From: Carya illinoinensis
Lineage: Eukaryota > Streptophyta > Magnoliopsida > Fagales > Juglandaceae
Length of the DNA stretch: 64,000 nt
Assembly (NCBI RefSeq): GCF_018687715.1
Contig: NC_056758.1
Location: 9,554,501-9,618,500, forward strand
Direction of reading: 5' to 3'
Below, one piece after another: positions 1 through 11,101 of this stretch (position 1 is the first letter of the stretch; the number at the start of each line of letters is the position of its first letter). Below the pieces are notes generated by a model, which was not told the origin of the DNA, did no database searches, and saw nothing but the letters and a program-made list of their open reading frames with translations. Made by a program: the position numbers and the translations under genes.

Positions 1-720
1 ATGAAAAATTTATAAGGACATGGAAATATTACTTTGAATATTGTGCAGCTGGTTTTAAGTCGTGTACACTCGGAGTCTATTAGGTAATGATTAATGTTAT
101 GTTTCATGTAAAATAAATGTGTCGGGGGCCCAAAATGAGGGTGCTTGCTTATAAAAATATTACTCGTCATTTTAAATTTCGCAATTTCTAATCATATTTT
201 TTGATATATAGATGTATATGACTTAAATTTAAGCAGTAGATAAAAATGATGGAAATGAAACACAAACAGGAAAAGGATGCATTACAAAAAACTGTCCATG
301 TAGGTAGTGAAACAGACCATCTACTATTAGCCTATTAGGGAAATTCTCGATTAGACATATACAGGCTATGTTTGTCCAGAAACATTAATAATTGGTAAGA
401 ATATTCAATGCGATCCTATATTAATTTACACTCAATGCTAATTTCTATTATTATTATTATTATTAATCAGCTTTTTGAGAAGGTGTGCTGGAAATGGAAA
501 ACACAGACACAGAGCAGGAAACAGAGTCTTCATTGAGAGGGGTTTTCAAGTTACTTGGAGAACCTACGATAGTTATTAATGGGTAGCATCTGCATTATTT
601 TAATTTAAAACTTTGTATCTGTTCTGAGCTTCCCTGCAGCAGTACTCACATCCCTTTTTGTTCTTTTTCTACTCCATCAAACTTGTAGTGTTTAGTATAT
701 TAATGGCTGTATCCAAAACA
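1..720. other. unassigned intergenic DNA
   Basis: I recognise no coding exon, RNA gene or element terminus here. The stretch is moderately AT-rich with a short ATT microsatellite near 446-462. It may be intron or upstream sequence of the receptor-like pseudogene that follows, but nothing in it proves this. Confidence 0.4.
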
Positions 721-734
721 TAGGCTATCCATTT

Positions 735-1400
735 CGATTAATGGAGGATCCACCAAACTGTGATGACACAAGGTATAACCTGTCATGTGAGGACAACAGT
801 ACTACTGTCATATACTTATATGGTGGAAGGTACCATGTGTGAGAAATCAATTACAGGGACTGCACAATCCGAATAGTAGACTCAGGTATTTAGAGAGATC
901 ATTTCTCGGCTTCTATCCCTGGTAATTTAAGCTGGTTGCATCCATTTTTTTACTCACCATATTTCCCATTACTAATTACTATGGTTTTCTTGAGCTGTGA
1001 AAAGCAAGTGCATACATCCTTTTATTGGAACGATTCAACTTATTGCTTTAAGACCGAAGTATATTCTTCCAACTCTTCATCGTCTTCCCAAGATATGCAT
1101 AGATATGTTAAATATCTAGATAGACCTCCATATCCAAGGCAGGTGGAGGAATCTTGTTGAATAAAGCAAATATCCCTAATATCGAGGGAAGGCTGTCAAT
1201 ATATCCAAAAATTGCTTCCTGTGAAGAGATTCGCAACGAATTGTTATGCGGTTTTAAGTTTAATTGGCTACATGTTTCTTGTCAATGCGACGGACCCAAC
1301 AATTGCTACCTCGATGACGCAAATAAAATTCAATGCGATAATGGTATGTACGTAAGCAGAAGAATGCATGCTTGAAAAATATGCAACACTTTCAAGTGGT
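735..1400 (+). pseudogene. LRK10L/WAK-like receptor kinase ectodomain, broken
   Basis: Translated segments match the extracellular half of plant LRK10-like/wall-associated receptor kinases, which are cell-surface proteins with a GUB_WAK galacturonan-binding domain followed by a WAK-associated C-terminal domain. At 735-890 one frame reads through the GUB_WAK signature GYPFRL...PPNC...YNLSC...YLYGGRYHV, then hits stop codons. At 950-1010 there is a VFLSCEK segment and at 1220-1345 the typical CEEIRNELLCGFKFNWLHVS...CYLDDAN...IQC segment of the WAK-associated domain. The pieces lie in different frames with several stops, and no kinase domain follows. A hydrophobic stretch encoded at about 1840-1895 could be a transmembrane remnant, but this is weak. 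I read it as a truncated, non-functional copy of a host receptor gene. The family call is fairly secure; the exon structure is not. Confidence 0.6.
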
Positions 1401-1559
1401 CGAGATCTTGTACATGATCTTGACTATTTCTATCTTTTTTAAAATTCTTCAATTTCTAATTTTATATATATTGGTTTGTTTTGACTGTCAAAACAGGATT
1501 CTTCAAAGGACTGGCAGACGTATACAAAGGACTGGCGGACGTATACAATGGTGAGACTA

Positions 1560-2080
1560 ATTATATCTCAAAAAGTTGTTTGAAGTCAATAGTATACATG
1601 ATATAATGGCAAACGGTTCATTATGCATGGTTGTAACATAATTTGAGGAATATTAAAATATTGAGAAGTATAAAATCTTCTCCGTCCTAAAATATTTTAA
1701 CCTCAACTACACTTTTCATGTGGTAGATATTAATGGTTGCATTGCAATTTTTTATATTACAGCATTCAAAATTCCAAATCCATGATGGGTGCACTTTGAG
1801 AAATTCTTATGTCATGCCTTCTCACCTTCCTGCTGGTGGAGTTATTGGATCAATCTTGGTGGTCCTTTGCTTGTTTTGGGTTGGTCTGGTAGAAGAAGAA
1901 GAACTACTCATGAAAGAAATGGTCGGAAAGCTAACGACAAACACAATGTAAAGTAAAATAATTATCCATGAAGAAGAGCTTTCATGTAATGTGATTTGTG
2001 TTTTTTTATTTATTATATATTTTTATTATGGTATATCATATTATTGGTGTGTTCTAAAGTTTGTTAATTAATGCAATGTG
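1560..2080. other. unassigned AT-rich sequence
   Basis: No recognisable gene. One short frame (1733-1951) contains a hydrophobic segment preceded by LPAGGVIG, which could be a decayed transmembrane exon of the receptor-like gene to the left, but there is no kinase sequence after it to confirm this. Confidence 0.3.
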
Positions 2081-3063
2081 CTGGCAACATTTTTGTAGCA
2101 GCGTTTATAATAACACCGTTAATTTAAAAAATGCGCCAGCAATGAACTAGTGGGGGCGTTTACATTACGTTGTTAATTTATGCAATGTGGTGGCAACAAA
2201 CTCATGGTTGCATTTAGATAAATACCATTAATAAATTCAATGTGCTGTCAACATACTATTAGTGGCATTTAAATAAACACTGTTAATTTGTATGATGCAT
2301 TGGCAACGTAATGGGGTGGCGTTTATGTTAACGCCGTTATTTTAAAAATTAACGTTGTTTAGATAAACACCGTTAATAAATTTGCCAAAGTACTATTAGT
2401 GGCATTTAAAGACATGCCGCCACATTATATGACAAGCGGGTAGTTTACTTGTGGCGGCGTTTAGATGATCGCTGGAAATTAGATCATTGGTGGCGTTTAG
2501 TTAAATGCCATTAAATTATTAATGTGACGTTGCCAAGATACTATTAGTGACATTTAAATAAATGCCACCAATTTATATGATGAGTCGGCAAATTACTTGT
2601 AGTGGCATTTATCGTAACGCCACTATTTGAAAAAGTGGTGGCAGTAGAATACACGCCGTTAACAAATTCAATGTGACGCCGCCAACATATTATTAGTAGT
2701 ATTTAAATAAATGCTACAAATTTAACTGATGCGTCGGTAATGTAGTAGCAGTGGCGTTTATGGTAACGCTGCTAGTATATGCCAGGGGATGGCAACGATA
2801 AAGTGGTGGGATTTCGAGAAATGCTGTTAATATTAATTATTGTGGCGGGGTTTCAAGAAATGCCGTTAAATTGATACAAACGTCACTAATGAGATTTAAA
2901 AATACCGGCGTTTATGCAAACGCCGGAACAATGAAAATAGCGACCCTCCATTACCGGCAGACGGTTACGCCGTTAAAAAAATGCCGTGAATTAATTAGCG
3001 GCATTTTTTTGGATAGTTGCCAGCGTATAACCAACGTCGACAAATCTGTCTTTTTTTGTAGTG
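2080..3063 (+). mobile_element. CACTA-type element, one end with subterminal repeat array
   Basis: About 1 kb of degenerate repeats of a motif close to GTGGCGTTTA...AACGCCGTTAAT, occurring in both orientations every 40-70 bp. The block ends with CTGTCTTTTTTTGTAGTG at 3046-3063, the reverse complement of a CACTACAAAAA terminal inverted repeat typical of plant CACTA (En/Spm) elements. In that superfamily subterminal repeats like these bind the TNPA-type protein. No transposase is present and no left terminus CACTAC is visible upstream, so this is a non-autonomous or truncated copy. It abuts copia pol sequence at once, so it probably inserted into, or truncated, the copia element. Confidence 0.6.
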
Positions 3064-3066
3064 GCA

Positions 3067-3436
3067 TTATTTTAAATGATCATAATTGTAATATTTGTTT
3101 TACTGCGTTTAGAAGTAACAATGTTTATACAATAGATTTTGAAGAAATTATCTCACAAGATGCTATTTATTTTTTAGTTCAAAATGAAACTAGTTGGCTA
3201 TGGCATAGAAGACTAGGTCATGCCAACATGGAACTTATTTCCCATATTTAAAAAAATGATCTTGTGAGAGGTTTACCAAAGACAAATTTTCTTAAAGACA
3301 AAATTTGTGATGCATGCCAATTTGGTAAACAAACAAAAACTTCTTTTAAAACCAAGAAACATATTTCCATTATTAGACTACTGCAACTGATACACATGAA
3401 TATTTTTGGACCAAATAGAGTTGCAAGTCTACGAGA
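3067..3436 (+). pseudogene. copia pol: GAG-pre-integrase and start of integrase
   Basis: The frame encodes NNVYTIDFEE...SWLWHRRLGHANMELIS..., then CDACQFGKQTKTSF and HMNIFGP. This is the copia GAG-pre-integrase domain with the integrase HHCC zinc-binding residues (H..H in the WHRRLGHA region, C..C in CDACQFGK). One stop codon falls after ISHI at 3249-3251. The protein would cleave and prepare the integrase of a retrotransposon particle. The sequence stops abruptly at about 3437, where a LINE fragment is inserted, and resumes at 4234. Confidence 0.8.
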
Positions 3437-4233
3437 AAACCTAGGCAGGATTAGGTGAAGCTTAACTCAGATGGCAGTAGTTTGGGATGTGCTGGGGGTG
3501 TCATTCGTGATAATTGTGGTAGGCTCCGCATGGCTTATTCTTTTCATTTAGGCATAGGATCCAATAATTTTGCTGAGATGAGGAGTCTCTGGGAGGGGAT
3601 CCGAAGGTGTCATCAGATGGGTTTTTATAAGGTGGAAATAGAATCAGACTCTCAAATTTTAGTCAACTGGATTATTAAAGGTGAATGTAATATTTAGTAT
3701 CTGGAAGATTATTGGAACGAATTATTTAGGTATCTTGCCTGTATGGACTACCGTGTGTGTCATGTTTATCGTGAAGGAAATTGTGTGGCTGATTTCTTGC
3801 TAAGCAGGGTGCCAGGGGACTCAATAAGAATTGGTTTGCTGACAGTGACTTGCCTAGCCATTTACGAGGTCTTCTTTGAATGGACAAACTTGGTCTTCCT
3901 TATCTGCGAACTTCTTGAGCTGTCCCATGTATTTTTTTTTGTTTTGGTATCTATCTAGTTTTGATACTTCACTTGTCTTGGTTTTGGCTATCTTTGTTTT
4001 GCAGGGTTTTGTTTTTGGTGAGGTCTTGTTTCAGGGTTTGTTTTATATTATGGATTGTATTTTGTTTGGAATTTGTAGTTTGTTTACGTTTCGTAAGTTT
4101 TGACGCTTGGGTTTGGTCTTCTTGGTTTTATTTTGTATCCCTCAGGTGTTCTTTATGTAACCACGATTTTCCTCCGCCACAAGTGAGGGATATCAATAAA
4201 ATTGGGGTACCGTCCTCTTCTTTAAAAAAAAAA
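3437..4233 (+). mobile_element. LINE 3' end (RNase H tail) inserted in copia integrase
   Basis: The left half encodes an RVT_3-type RNase H domain found at the C-terminus of plant L1-type LINEs: LNSDGSSLG, GGVIRDN, FAEMRSLWEGI, VEIESDSQ and a later YREGNCVADFL, spread over two frames (3455-3697 and 3743-3840). A non-coding 3' UTR follows, ending in an A tract at 4224-4233. Copia integrase resumes right after the poly(A). The flanks AGTCTACGAGAAAA (3426-3439) and TGTCCAAGAGGAAAA (4234-4248) look like a worn target-site duplication. It is a 5'-truncated, dead LINE copy of a different family from the L1 at 47.8-53.8 kb. Confidence 0.75.
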
Positions 4234-4850
4234 TGTCCAAGAGGAAAATATTATGCATTTATTATTATTGATGATTTCTCTAGATATACTTGGGTCATCT
4301 TTCTTGCTCATAAAGATGAGGCACATAATACTTTTACCAAGTTATGCAAGATAATTCAAACTGAAAATGGCTATACTATTTCAAGTATCCGAAGTGATAC
4401 GGGAAAATAGTTTATTAATAAAAATATTGAAACATTTTGTAATGAAAATGGTTTTGTGCGTAATTTTTCTGCTCCTCAAATTCCTCAACAAAATGGAGTA
4501 GTAGAGAGGAAAAATAGATCTCTTCAAGAGATGGCAAGAACAATGCTCAATGAGAACAACTTGCCTAGTTATTTTTGGGCCGAAGCGGTAAGTACTGCAT
4601 GTTATGCTATAAATAGAGTTATGCTAAGGTCTAAATTAGATAAAACCCCCTATGAGTTTTGGAATGAGAAAAAGTCTAACATTAGTTACTTTCATGTATT
4701 TGGATGCAAATGTTTTATTTTAAATGACAGAGATAATTTATGCAAGTTTGATGCAAAATCTGATGAAGGTATCTTTCTCGGGTATCTACTAATAGTAAAG
4801 CTTATAGAGTATTCAATAAAAAGACGGAATCTATGCATGTAGTATTTGAT
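4234..4850 (+). pseudogene. copia pol: integrase catalytic core
   Basis: The frame resumes after the LINE with RGKYYAFIIIDDFSRYTWV, the first catalytic aspartate region of the retroviral-type integrase core. It continues with IRSDTGK (second Asp) and PQQNGVVERKNRS (catalytic Glu), then the copia TPYEFW...FHVFGCKCFI block. An in-frame stop interrupts it at about 4408-4410 and the frame shifts near 4790. The enzyme would join retrotransposon cDNA to host DNA; this copy cannot be made. Confidence 0.8.
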
Positions 4851-5109
4851 GAATCTAATTCTCTATTCTCCAAGAAATCCATTGATGAAGAAACAAGATA
4901 TATAAATAATACGGAAAGTCTCAATCTCAACAAAGAGAACACAATAGAGGAAGCCCAACATGGAGACATCAGGAAAGATCATCAAAATTTAATACAAGAT
5001 GCAACCAAATAATGGAAATTTGTGATAGATCATCCAGTGGAACAAATTCTAGGACGACCTTCACGAGGAGTAAGCACTCGATCATCTCTTAGAAATATTT
5101 GCAATCATA

Positions 5110-5830
5110 CTACTTTTCTATCTTAGATTGAACCCAAAAATATTGATGAAGCACTTCTTGATGAATCTTGGATTCTAGCTATGCAAGAAAAGTTGAATCA
5201 ATTTGAAAGAAATGATGTTTGGATACTTGTTCCTAGACCTAAAAATCATACTATTATTAGAACAAAATGGATTTTTAGAAGCAAGAAAGATGAGTCCGGA
5301 ATTATTACTAGAAATAAGGCTCGACTTGTAGCCTAAGGTTTCAATCAAGAAGAAGGAATCGATTATGATGAGACATGCACCAGTCGTAAGATTAGAAACT
5401 ATTCGAATGCTACTTGCATATGCTTGTTATGAAGATTTCAAACTTTTTCAAATGGATGTTAAAGGTGATTTTTTAAATGGTTTTATAAATGAAGAGATAT
5501 ATGTTGAGTAACCTCCAGGTTTTGAAAGTCATATTTTCCAAAATCATGTTTTCAAACTTACAAAAGCACTATATGGATTCAAACAAGCCCCTAGAGTTTG
5601 GTATAAGAGACTTAGTGGTTTCTTGATTGAAAAAGGTTTTTCAAGAGGAAACTCGACACAATTCTTTTCATTAAATATGAAAATGATGATATTCTTTTGA
5701 TTTAGATTTATGTTGATGATATAATATTTGGTGCTACTAATGAAAATATGTGCCAAGTTTTTGCTAAGACTATGCAGGAAACATTTGAAATGAGCATGAT
5801 GGGAACTTATATTCTTTCTTGGATTGCAAA
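5110..5830 (+). pseudogene. copia pol: reverse transcriptase
   Basis: Copia RT (RVT_2) motifs are seen in broken frames: DESWILAMQEKLNQFERNDVW, IIRTKWIFRSKKDESG, NKARLVA followed by a stop, FKQAPRVWYKRLSGFLIEKGFS, and the active site YVDDIIFG near 5713. Several single-base shifts and stops break it up, so no functional enzyme could be made. It lies directly upstream of the RNase H segment, as expected for a single copia pol. Confidence 0.8.
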
Positions 5831-6661
5831 TTAAGCAAACAAAAAGTGAGACATTCATCAATCAATCCAAATATCTTAAGGAATTACTGAAGAAGTTTGA
5901 GATGGAAGGTGCTAAGGAAATTGGAACACCAATGAGCCCATCAACTAAAGTTGATAAAAATGAAACCGGTAAGCCAGTTGACTCGAAGGTATATCGAGGT
6001 ATGATTGGTAGCTTATTATATTTAACAGCCAGTAGATCAGATATTATGTCTAGTGTGTGTGTTATGTGCACGCTTTCAATCATCTCCAAAAGAATCTCAT
6101 TTAATTGCCGTTAAGCGCATTCTTAGATATCTTAGTGGTACAATTAACCTAGGGTTATGGTACCATAAACACACATCTTCTGATCTAATTAGCTACATAG
6201 ATGCTGATTATACTGGTTGTAAAATAGATCGAAAAAGCACTAGTGGAGCATGTCATTTCTTAGGTCATGCACTAGTTTCCCGGTTTAATAAAAAACAAAA
6301 TTCTGTTGCACTATCTACTGCTAAGGTAGAATATGTTACTGCGGGTAGTTGTTATGCTCAAGTTCTTTACATGAAGCAACAACTTGAAGATTTTAAACTC
6401 ATGTATAATCACATTCCAATCAAATGTGATAATACAAGTGTTATAAATCTTTCAAAGAACCCAATACAACATTCTAGAACTAATCATATTGAAATAAGAT
6501 ATCATTTTCTTCGAGATCATGTGCAGAAAGGCGATATAGTACTAGAGTTCACAAACACACACGATCATTTAGCAGATATTTTCACAAAACCTTTACCAGA
6601 TGATAGATTATGTATGATTAGAAGAGAAATAGGTATGATGCATGCTATGAATATCTCTTAA
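5824..6661 (+). pseudogene. copia pol: RT end and RNase H
   Basis: Two overlapping frames (5824-6114 and 6053-6661) encode the end of RT and the RNase H domain: YRGMIGSLLYLTASRSDIM, CARFQSSPKESHL, YIDADYTGCKIDRKSTSGAC, SRFNKKQNSVALSTAKVEY and DIFTKPLP near the end. These are standard copia pol C-terminal motifs; the RNase H acidic residues D and E are present. One frameshift at about 6057 separates the two pieces. The coding frame ends at 6661, 17 bp inside an antisense ORF. Confidence 0.85.
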
Positions 6662-7145
6662 AAGATAGATTAGAGTCAATAAAAGTATAGAGAGATTTTT
6701 TAAATACTTTTATAAACTTGAGATTCTTAGCCTCATGTTTGAGACGCTCACTCTCTTCATACAATATCATGTTATCCCTATCTATGGGAACTGGCAAGCG
6801 AAATGAAGAATCTAATAGAGATTTCAACTGTTTATTCTTCTGCCAAATGATTCATTCCCTTGTGTGAGACTCTTGAACAATTCGTTGAAGTACAACAATT
6901 TGTTCTTTATGCTTTTCAACCTCATAGTTTCTGACTTGTAGCCGATGGGAAAAAGCAACAATAGAGGAGGAGCAGCGAGTCTCAATACTCATCAAGTCGT
7001 AGATAGCATCGAAATCTGACTTATTAGCCAAATTATTATTTTCTTGCTACAACATGGCACCAATGGCAGCTGCAGAAAGGACAGGAGGTTGAGGTGTAAA
7101 ATACCTCACGGATGGATCTAGAGAAATGTTAGAAGAATGAGCCAT
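6645..7145 (-). pseudogene. antisense ORF between copia pol and 3' LTR
   Basis: On the minus strand, from an ATG at 7145 to a TAG at 6645, one frame stays open for about 167 codons except for two nonsense codons (TAG near 7049, TGA near 6860). It starts MAHSSNISLDPSVRYFTPQP and continues with a heptad-like Leu/Ile/Val pattern (EVEKHKEQIVVLQRIVQE, NKQLKSLLDSS, EESERLKHEAKNLK) suggesting a coiled coil. It overlaps the end of pol by 17 bp. Extra antisense ORFs are known in some plant LTR elements; no function can be assigned here. Persistence of one frame over 500 bp in such a decayed element argues that it was once coding. I do not recognise the protein family. Confidence 0.5.
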
Positions 7146-7641
7146 TGAGAAAAGAATTGAAGGCTTAAAGGGAGAATGTTGAAGGAATGTAAATGAGTTA
7201 TAGAGATGAGAATAAGATTTGATGCAAATTGAATGAACCTTAAGACTGATTTTATAGGGTATCAAATGAGTGAAAATGATCATTTTTTTAAAACTCAACC
7301 CTTAATTTTGTTTGTCAACAACATCAGGCGATTGTTCAAATCTCCAGCCACACTTGTTGGGTCATGGGCGGCTCCATTTTTTCAACTATCTACAGTGTCT
7401 ACTAACACTCCGTTTTTTCAGTCTATTTATTTTCTGTGGATCCTTTTTAATGATACCAAAAGGGAGATAAGTTTTAGACTAGAACATTAACATTGTTTGA
7501 ATTGTTAAACTTGTTATATATGCTTGAAATTATATTTATATTTTTGTTTGAAAAACTAACGCACATTCTCAGGGGGAGCTTAAGTATTAATACAGGTTTC
7601 AGGTTCTATGAAGTATTTGTCATCATAAAAAAAGGGGAGAT

Positions 7642-8894
7642 TGTTGAACCCAAGATTTCAAGTTTTGTGTAATTATATATCTACACATGGATTTTGATGA
7701 TAACAAATGAATTAAATCTCAAGCTCAAATTGTCTACCCAATGGATTCAAGCACATCAAGGAACCAAACATGAGCAAGAATGGAACAAGTTCACATTAAA
7801 ATCATATAGTAATGTTGTAAATCTCTTAATAATTTGAAATTAGAATTAAGACTCAAAATTAATATTTTATCATAAAACATTAAAATACATTTTCCACAAG
7901 TTCATGAATATTTTAAAAATTAAATTTGAAAATTTTGAAAGATGATTGATTGTCATCTTTCACATGTGTATTACATGATTAAATGTTTAGATTTTGAAAA
8001 TATTAAAAATGATGGATTGTCGTGCATGTTTTATTTAAATATTTTCAAAAGTGATTGATGCTTTTTTTGACTTATGCAAAAGGTAGATGTTTTTGTTTGA
8101 AAAATTTGAAAAGTAAAGTGTGTTCCTTTTGGCATATGCAAAAAGTAAAAAGATTAGGTTTGGAATTTTTGAAAAGTAAAGTGTGCTCCTTTTGTCATAT
8201 GCAAAAAAATAAAAAGATTAGGTTTGAATTTTTTGAAAAGTGAATGATGTTGTTTTTGACATGTGAATCTTTCTAAATTTGAATATGAAGTTTCATATGC
8301 CTATAAATAGATCATTTGAGAGTTTCACATTTATAATACTAAGAGCATGCAACATTCATTCAAAGTTTTCATTCTCTCTTCTCTAAGCATTGAGCCTTAA
8401 CCCTTTTTCATTTTGAGAGATATAGTTTGTACTGTATTGTTCTTATTTCACTCATTGATGAGTGCTTTCTGATAACCTATCTACTATCAGCTCTTTTATA
8501 AGTAAAATGGTGTGTATAACTCTTGTGCATGTAGAAAGTGTTCTACACAGGGAATAGTTGAATCACCACGTGTAAGGTGATTGTAAGTGTAGAGGGCGTT
8601 CTACACGGATCCTTTGTAGTGGTGTTGTTCAAAGGTGTAATAGGTTTCTATCTCCACCTGAAGGAGGTTGAAATGTGAATTTGGAGATCTTCAAGGGTAG
8701 CTTGAGGCAAGGACGTAGGCAGTGGGGCTGAACCTCGTTAACATACTGAGTTTGCTTCTCTCTTACCCTTACTCTTTATATTTATTACTATTTCGTATTT
8801 TGTTTATATTTTATATTATATATTTGATTTATAATTATTTATTTTTTAATACAACTCAATTCACCCCCCTCTTATGTTAGTTATCTGGGCAACA
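7642..8894 (+). repeat. 3' LTR of SIRE-type copia
   Basis: Starts TGTTGAACCC immediately after the polypurine tract and ends GGGCAACA, so the ends form the 5-bp inverted repeat TGTTG/CAACA. Length 1253 bp. It contains a near-start TTTTGATGATAACAAA block, a TATA-like CCTATAAATAG at 8300-8310 and a late CAATTCACCCCCCTC segment near the end. Internal tandem similarity is seen at 8057-8240 (repeats of CTTTTGNCATATGCAAAA). The partner 5' LTR is not in the window. Confidence 0.8.
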
Positions 8895-8899
8895 ATCCT

Positions 8900-10860
8900 T
8901 TCCAAAATTACCGACATACTCAAAAGATGTTTCTTCTTTTGCTTCTACTCCTTCCCAAATTATCAATCATTCAGTATTATCTTAGCCTTCTACAACTCCC
9001 ATTATCTTCAAAACCATTGGGATACAATCTTTCCTATTGAATCTGAATTACAGCACCTATCTGATTCTTAAAAATTATTTGATGCTTTTCTATTACCAAA
9101 TTGGCATTATGTTTCTTAAAAAATTACAGAGATCCATAATTTTTATGAATTTATTTTAGTAGATACAGAGTCTATTATTATCTCTGAAATCCCCTGTTCT
9201 CTCCAATCCCAACTTTCTCCACCTGCAGCTCCGATTATTACATTTCACAAAGTTACTACTAAACAAGTTCTTATCTTAGAACAGTGGGGAAAAAGCCCTT
9301 ATTTGACGAGAAGATTTTCTTAGCCATATGATCCTCCCTATTTTGATTATTATGATTATCAGCAGGCATGGAGTAAAACATTTTTAAGACAGAACAAGAA
9401 TTTGCGTCATTCCTGATTTCTTCATTTGGATAAATTATAGGAAATTAAAACACTCCCACGATGGTTCCTAATATGGTGGGATCAGTTTGGACCAGAATCT
9501 CTCATTCTCCCTACTCCTCTCCAGGAAAGTCTCCAAGTTTTTACATTACAAAATGATTATCCAGCTTCATTATCATACTGTCCACCACTTCTCTTTTTCT
9601 TTCGTAAACCAAATTAAACTAGATTATGAAGTATGAATATGTCATTAAACCTCATCCTTCTCTAAAAAAAATTATGTTCTGGGCCCGCCAAGTTTCTGGA
9701 AAATGGTGGGAAAAGTACAATTATGATCATTTTGTAAAAGTATTTTCAAAGATTACCAAGGTCCCTGAGGTTCTAGTTCAGAGAAGCAGATTTCAAGCCC
9801 AATTAACATCAATTACCAACAAAAAGGATTTGAAAAAATTAGCTGAGACAATGCCATAAATCTCAGACAGTGATGAAGAAGAATACCATCAAGTCAGATT
9901 ATCTCCATCACAACAGGCAATATCATCACCATTACAACAGGCCTCTCCCTCTCAACAAGCCTCTCATTCTCATGACAAGTCACCATATTATCATTCGCAG
10001 ATTATAGATTCTCAAGATCTGTTTGAACTGAAACTTGCCAATTATGACCTTTAAATTATGTAATTCTAGAAAATTATTGTCCTTTTTGTCTATTATCAGA
10101 ATAATGTTCAAAGATGGCTGTCAGAACATGTCAAGAAAAGCCAATCGTCCAGTTGTTTATTTACTATTCAGTTGCCCACGTTTATTTAATGTAATAGCCT
10201 ATTTACTGTGTATGAGTTATTGGAGTCACTATTCATGTCAGTAATATTATTGTAAGCTACTATTTTCTGGAATTACATAATTTGAGGGCCCTTTATTTGT
10301 TTTATAATATTTGTATGTTCCTTTGTCGATGGAGGTGAATTCTTTTTAATTTTTTGAACAACGGTTTACATAATGGTCTAAGTGCTTAATAAAAAGCAGC
10401 AACATAATTTAGACTTAGGACTCCCATCTCCTAATGCTTTTAAGATTGTTGAAACAGATGCCTCCAGTCTTGGTTATGAAGGAATTATGAAACAACAATT
10501 ATCAAATGAAATGGAACAGATTATTCGATTCCATTCAAGATACTGGAATCCTGCTTAAAAGCATTATCGTACTATTAAGAAAGAAATTTTGGCTATTGTA
10601 TTATGCATTTCTAAGTTTCAAGATGATCTGTTAAATCAAAAGTTTTTACTTAGAATTGATTGTAAATTAACTAAGGAAGTTTTAATCAAAGATAATAAAA
10701 ACTTGGCTGCTAAATAAATATTTGCTAGATGGCAAGCTATATTAAATATTTTTTTATTTTGATATTGAATATATTAAAGGAGATTCTAATTCTCTTCCTG
10801 ATTTTCTATCTCGAGAATTCTTACAGGGAAAATCATGTCTTCCTCGAAGTCCAAATTAAA
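8900..10860 (+). pseudogene. endogenous pararetrovirus-like fragment (Caulimoviridae-type)
   Basis: Decayed coding sequence with stops every 30-80 codons. The right part (10440-10840) encodes an RT-linked RNase H: IVETDASSLGYEGIM, TIKKEILAIVLCISKFQ, RIDCKLTKEVL, FARWQA and a segment like IKGDSNSLPDF, which resembles plant pararetrovirus polyproteins more than LTR elements. The left part (9340-9850) has a tryptophan-rich region with FLRQNKNLRHS, LPRWFLIWWDQFGP and WARQVSGKWWEKYNYDHF, which I associate with the upstream polyprotein of petuvirus- or florendovirus-like endogenous copies. Integrase and LTRs are absent. Frames are broken at several points (for example stops near 9066, 9416, 10557 and 10714), and 10030-10380 shows nothing recognisable. 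Clearly non-functional. A divergent gypsy remnant is the alternative. Confidence 0.55.
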
Positions 10861-10919
10861 ATCTAAATCCTCCTATGCCAGACCACATTCTCCTTTTTAT
10901 TCTTCATCTTGTTCTTCTA

Positions 10920-11101
10920 CTACACCAAAACTCTATATAGTATTAGGGACATTACCACAAAACATTAGGCCATCCTAGTACTACTATAGATATATTCTAG
11001 TAGTATATAGTATTGAACTATTACATTATTATGGTATTATCCTAGTATATTATATATATATAGTAATCTACTACTATAGTATTATAATATAATATAGTAT
11101 A
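10920..11101. repeat. AT-rich ACTATAGTA-type low-complexity block, left part
   Basis: Imperfect alternation of TATA, ACTATAG and TAGTATATA words. The same sequence type continues at 13353-13456 and 16430-16620, so these are one AT-rich block cut by insertions. Confidence 0.7.

Larger units (their letters stand above)
3067..8894 (+). mobile_element. 5'-truncated SIRE/Maximus-type Ty1-copia retrotransposon
   Basis: From left to right this holds GAG-pre-integrase, integrase, reverse transcriptase and RNase H in copia order (integrase before RT), then about 1 kb of non-pol sequence, a polypurine tract AAAAAAAGGGGAGA (7627-7640) and one LTR. The 5' LTR, primer site and gag are missing, replaced by the CACTA end to the left. 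A LINE 3' fragment interrupts integrase at about 3437-4233. Pol carries many stops and frameshifts, so the element is dead. Assignment to the SIRE/Maximus lineage is from the pol signature and the LTR form (TGTTG...CAACA, with a TTTTGATGATAACAAA block near the LTR start), recognised from general knowledge of that lineage. Confidence 0.8.

Noticed and set aside
2080..3063. Repeat array considered as a CRISPR array or satellite
   Set aside because: Units vary in sequence, length and orientation, spacers are not unique, and the block ends in a CACTA-type terminus in a plant genome.
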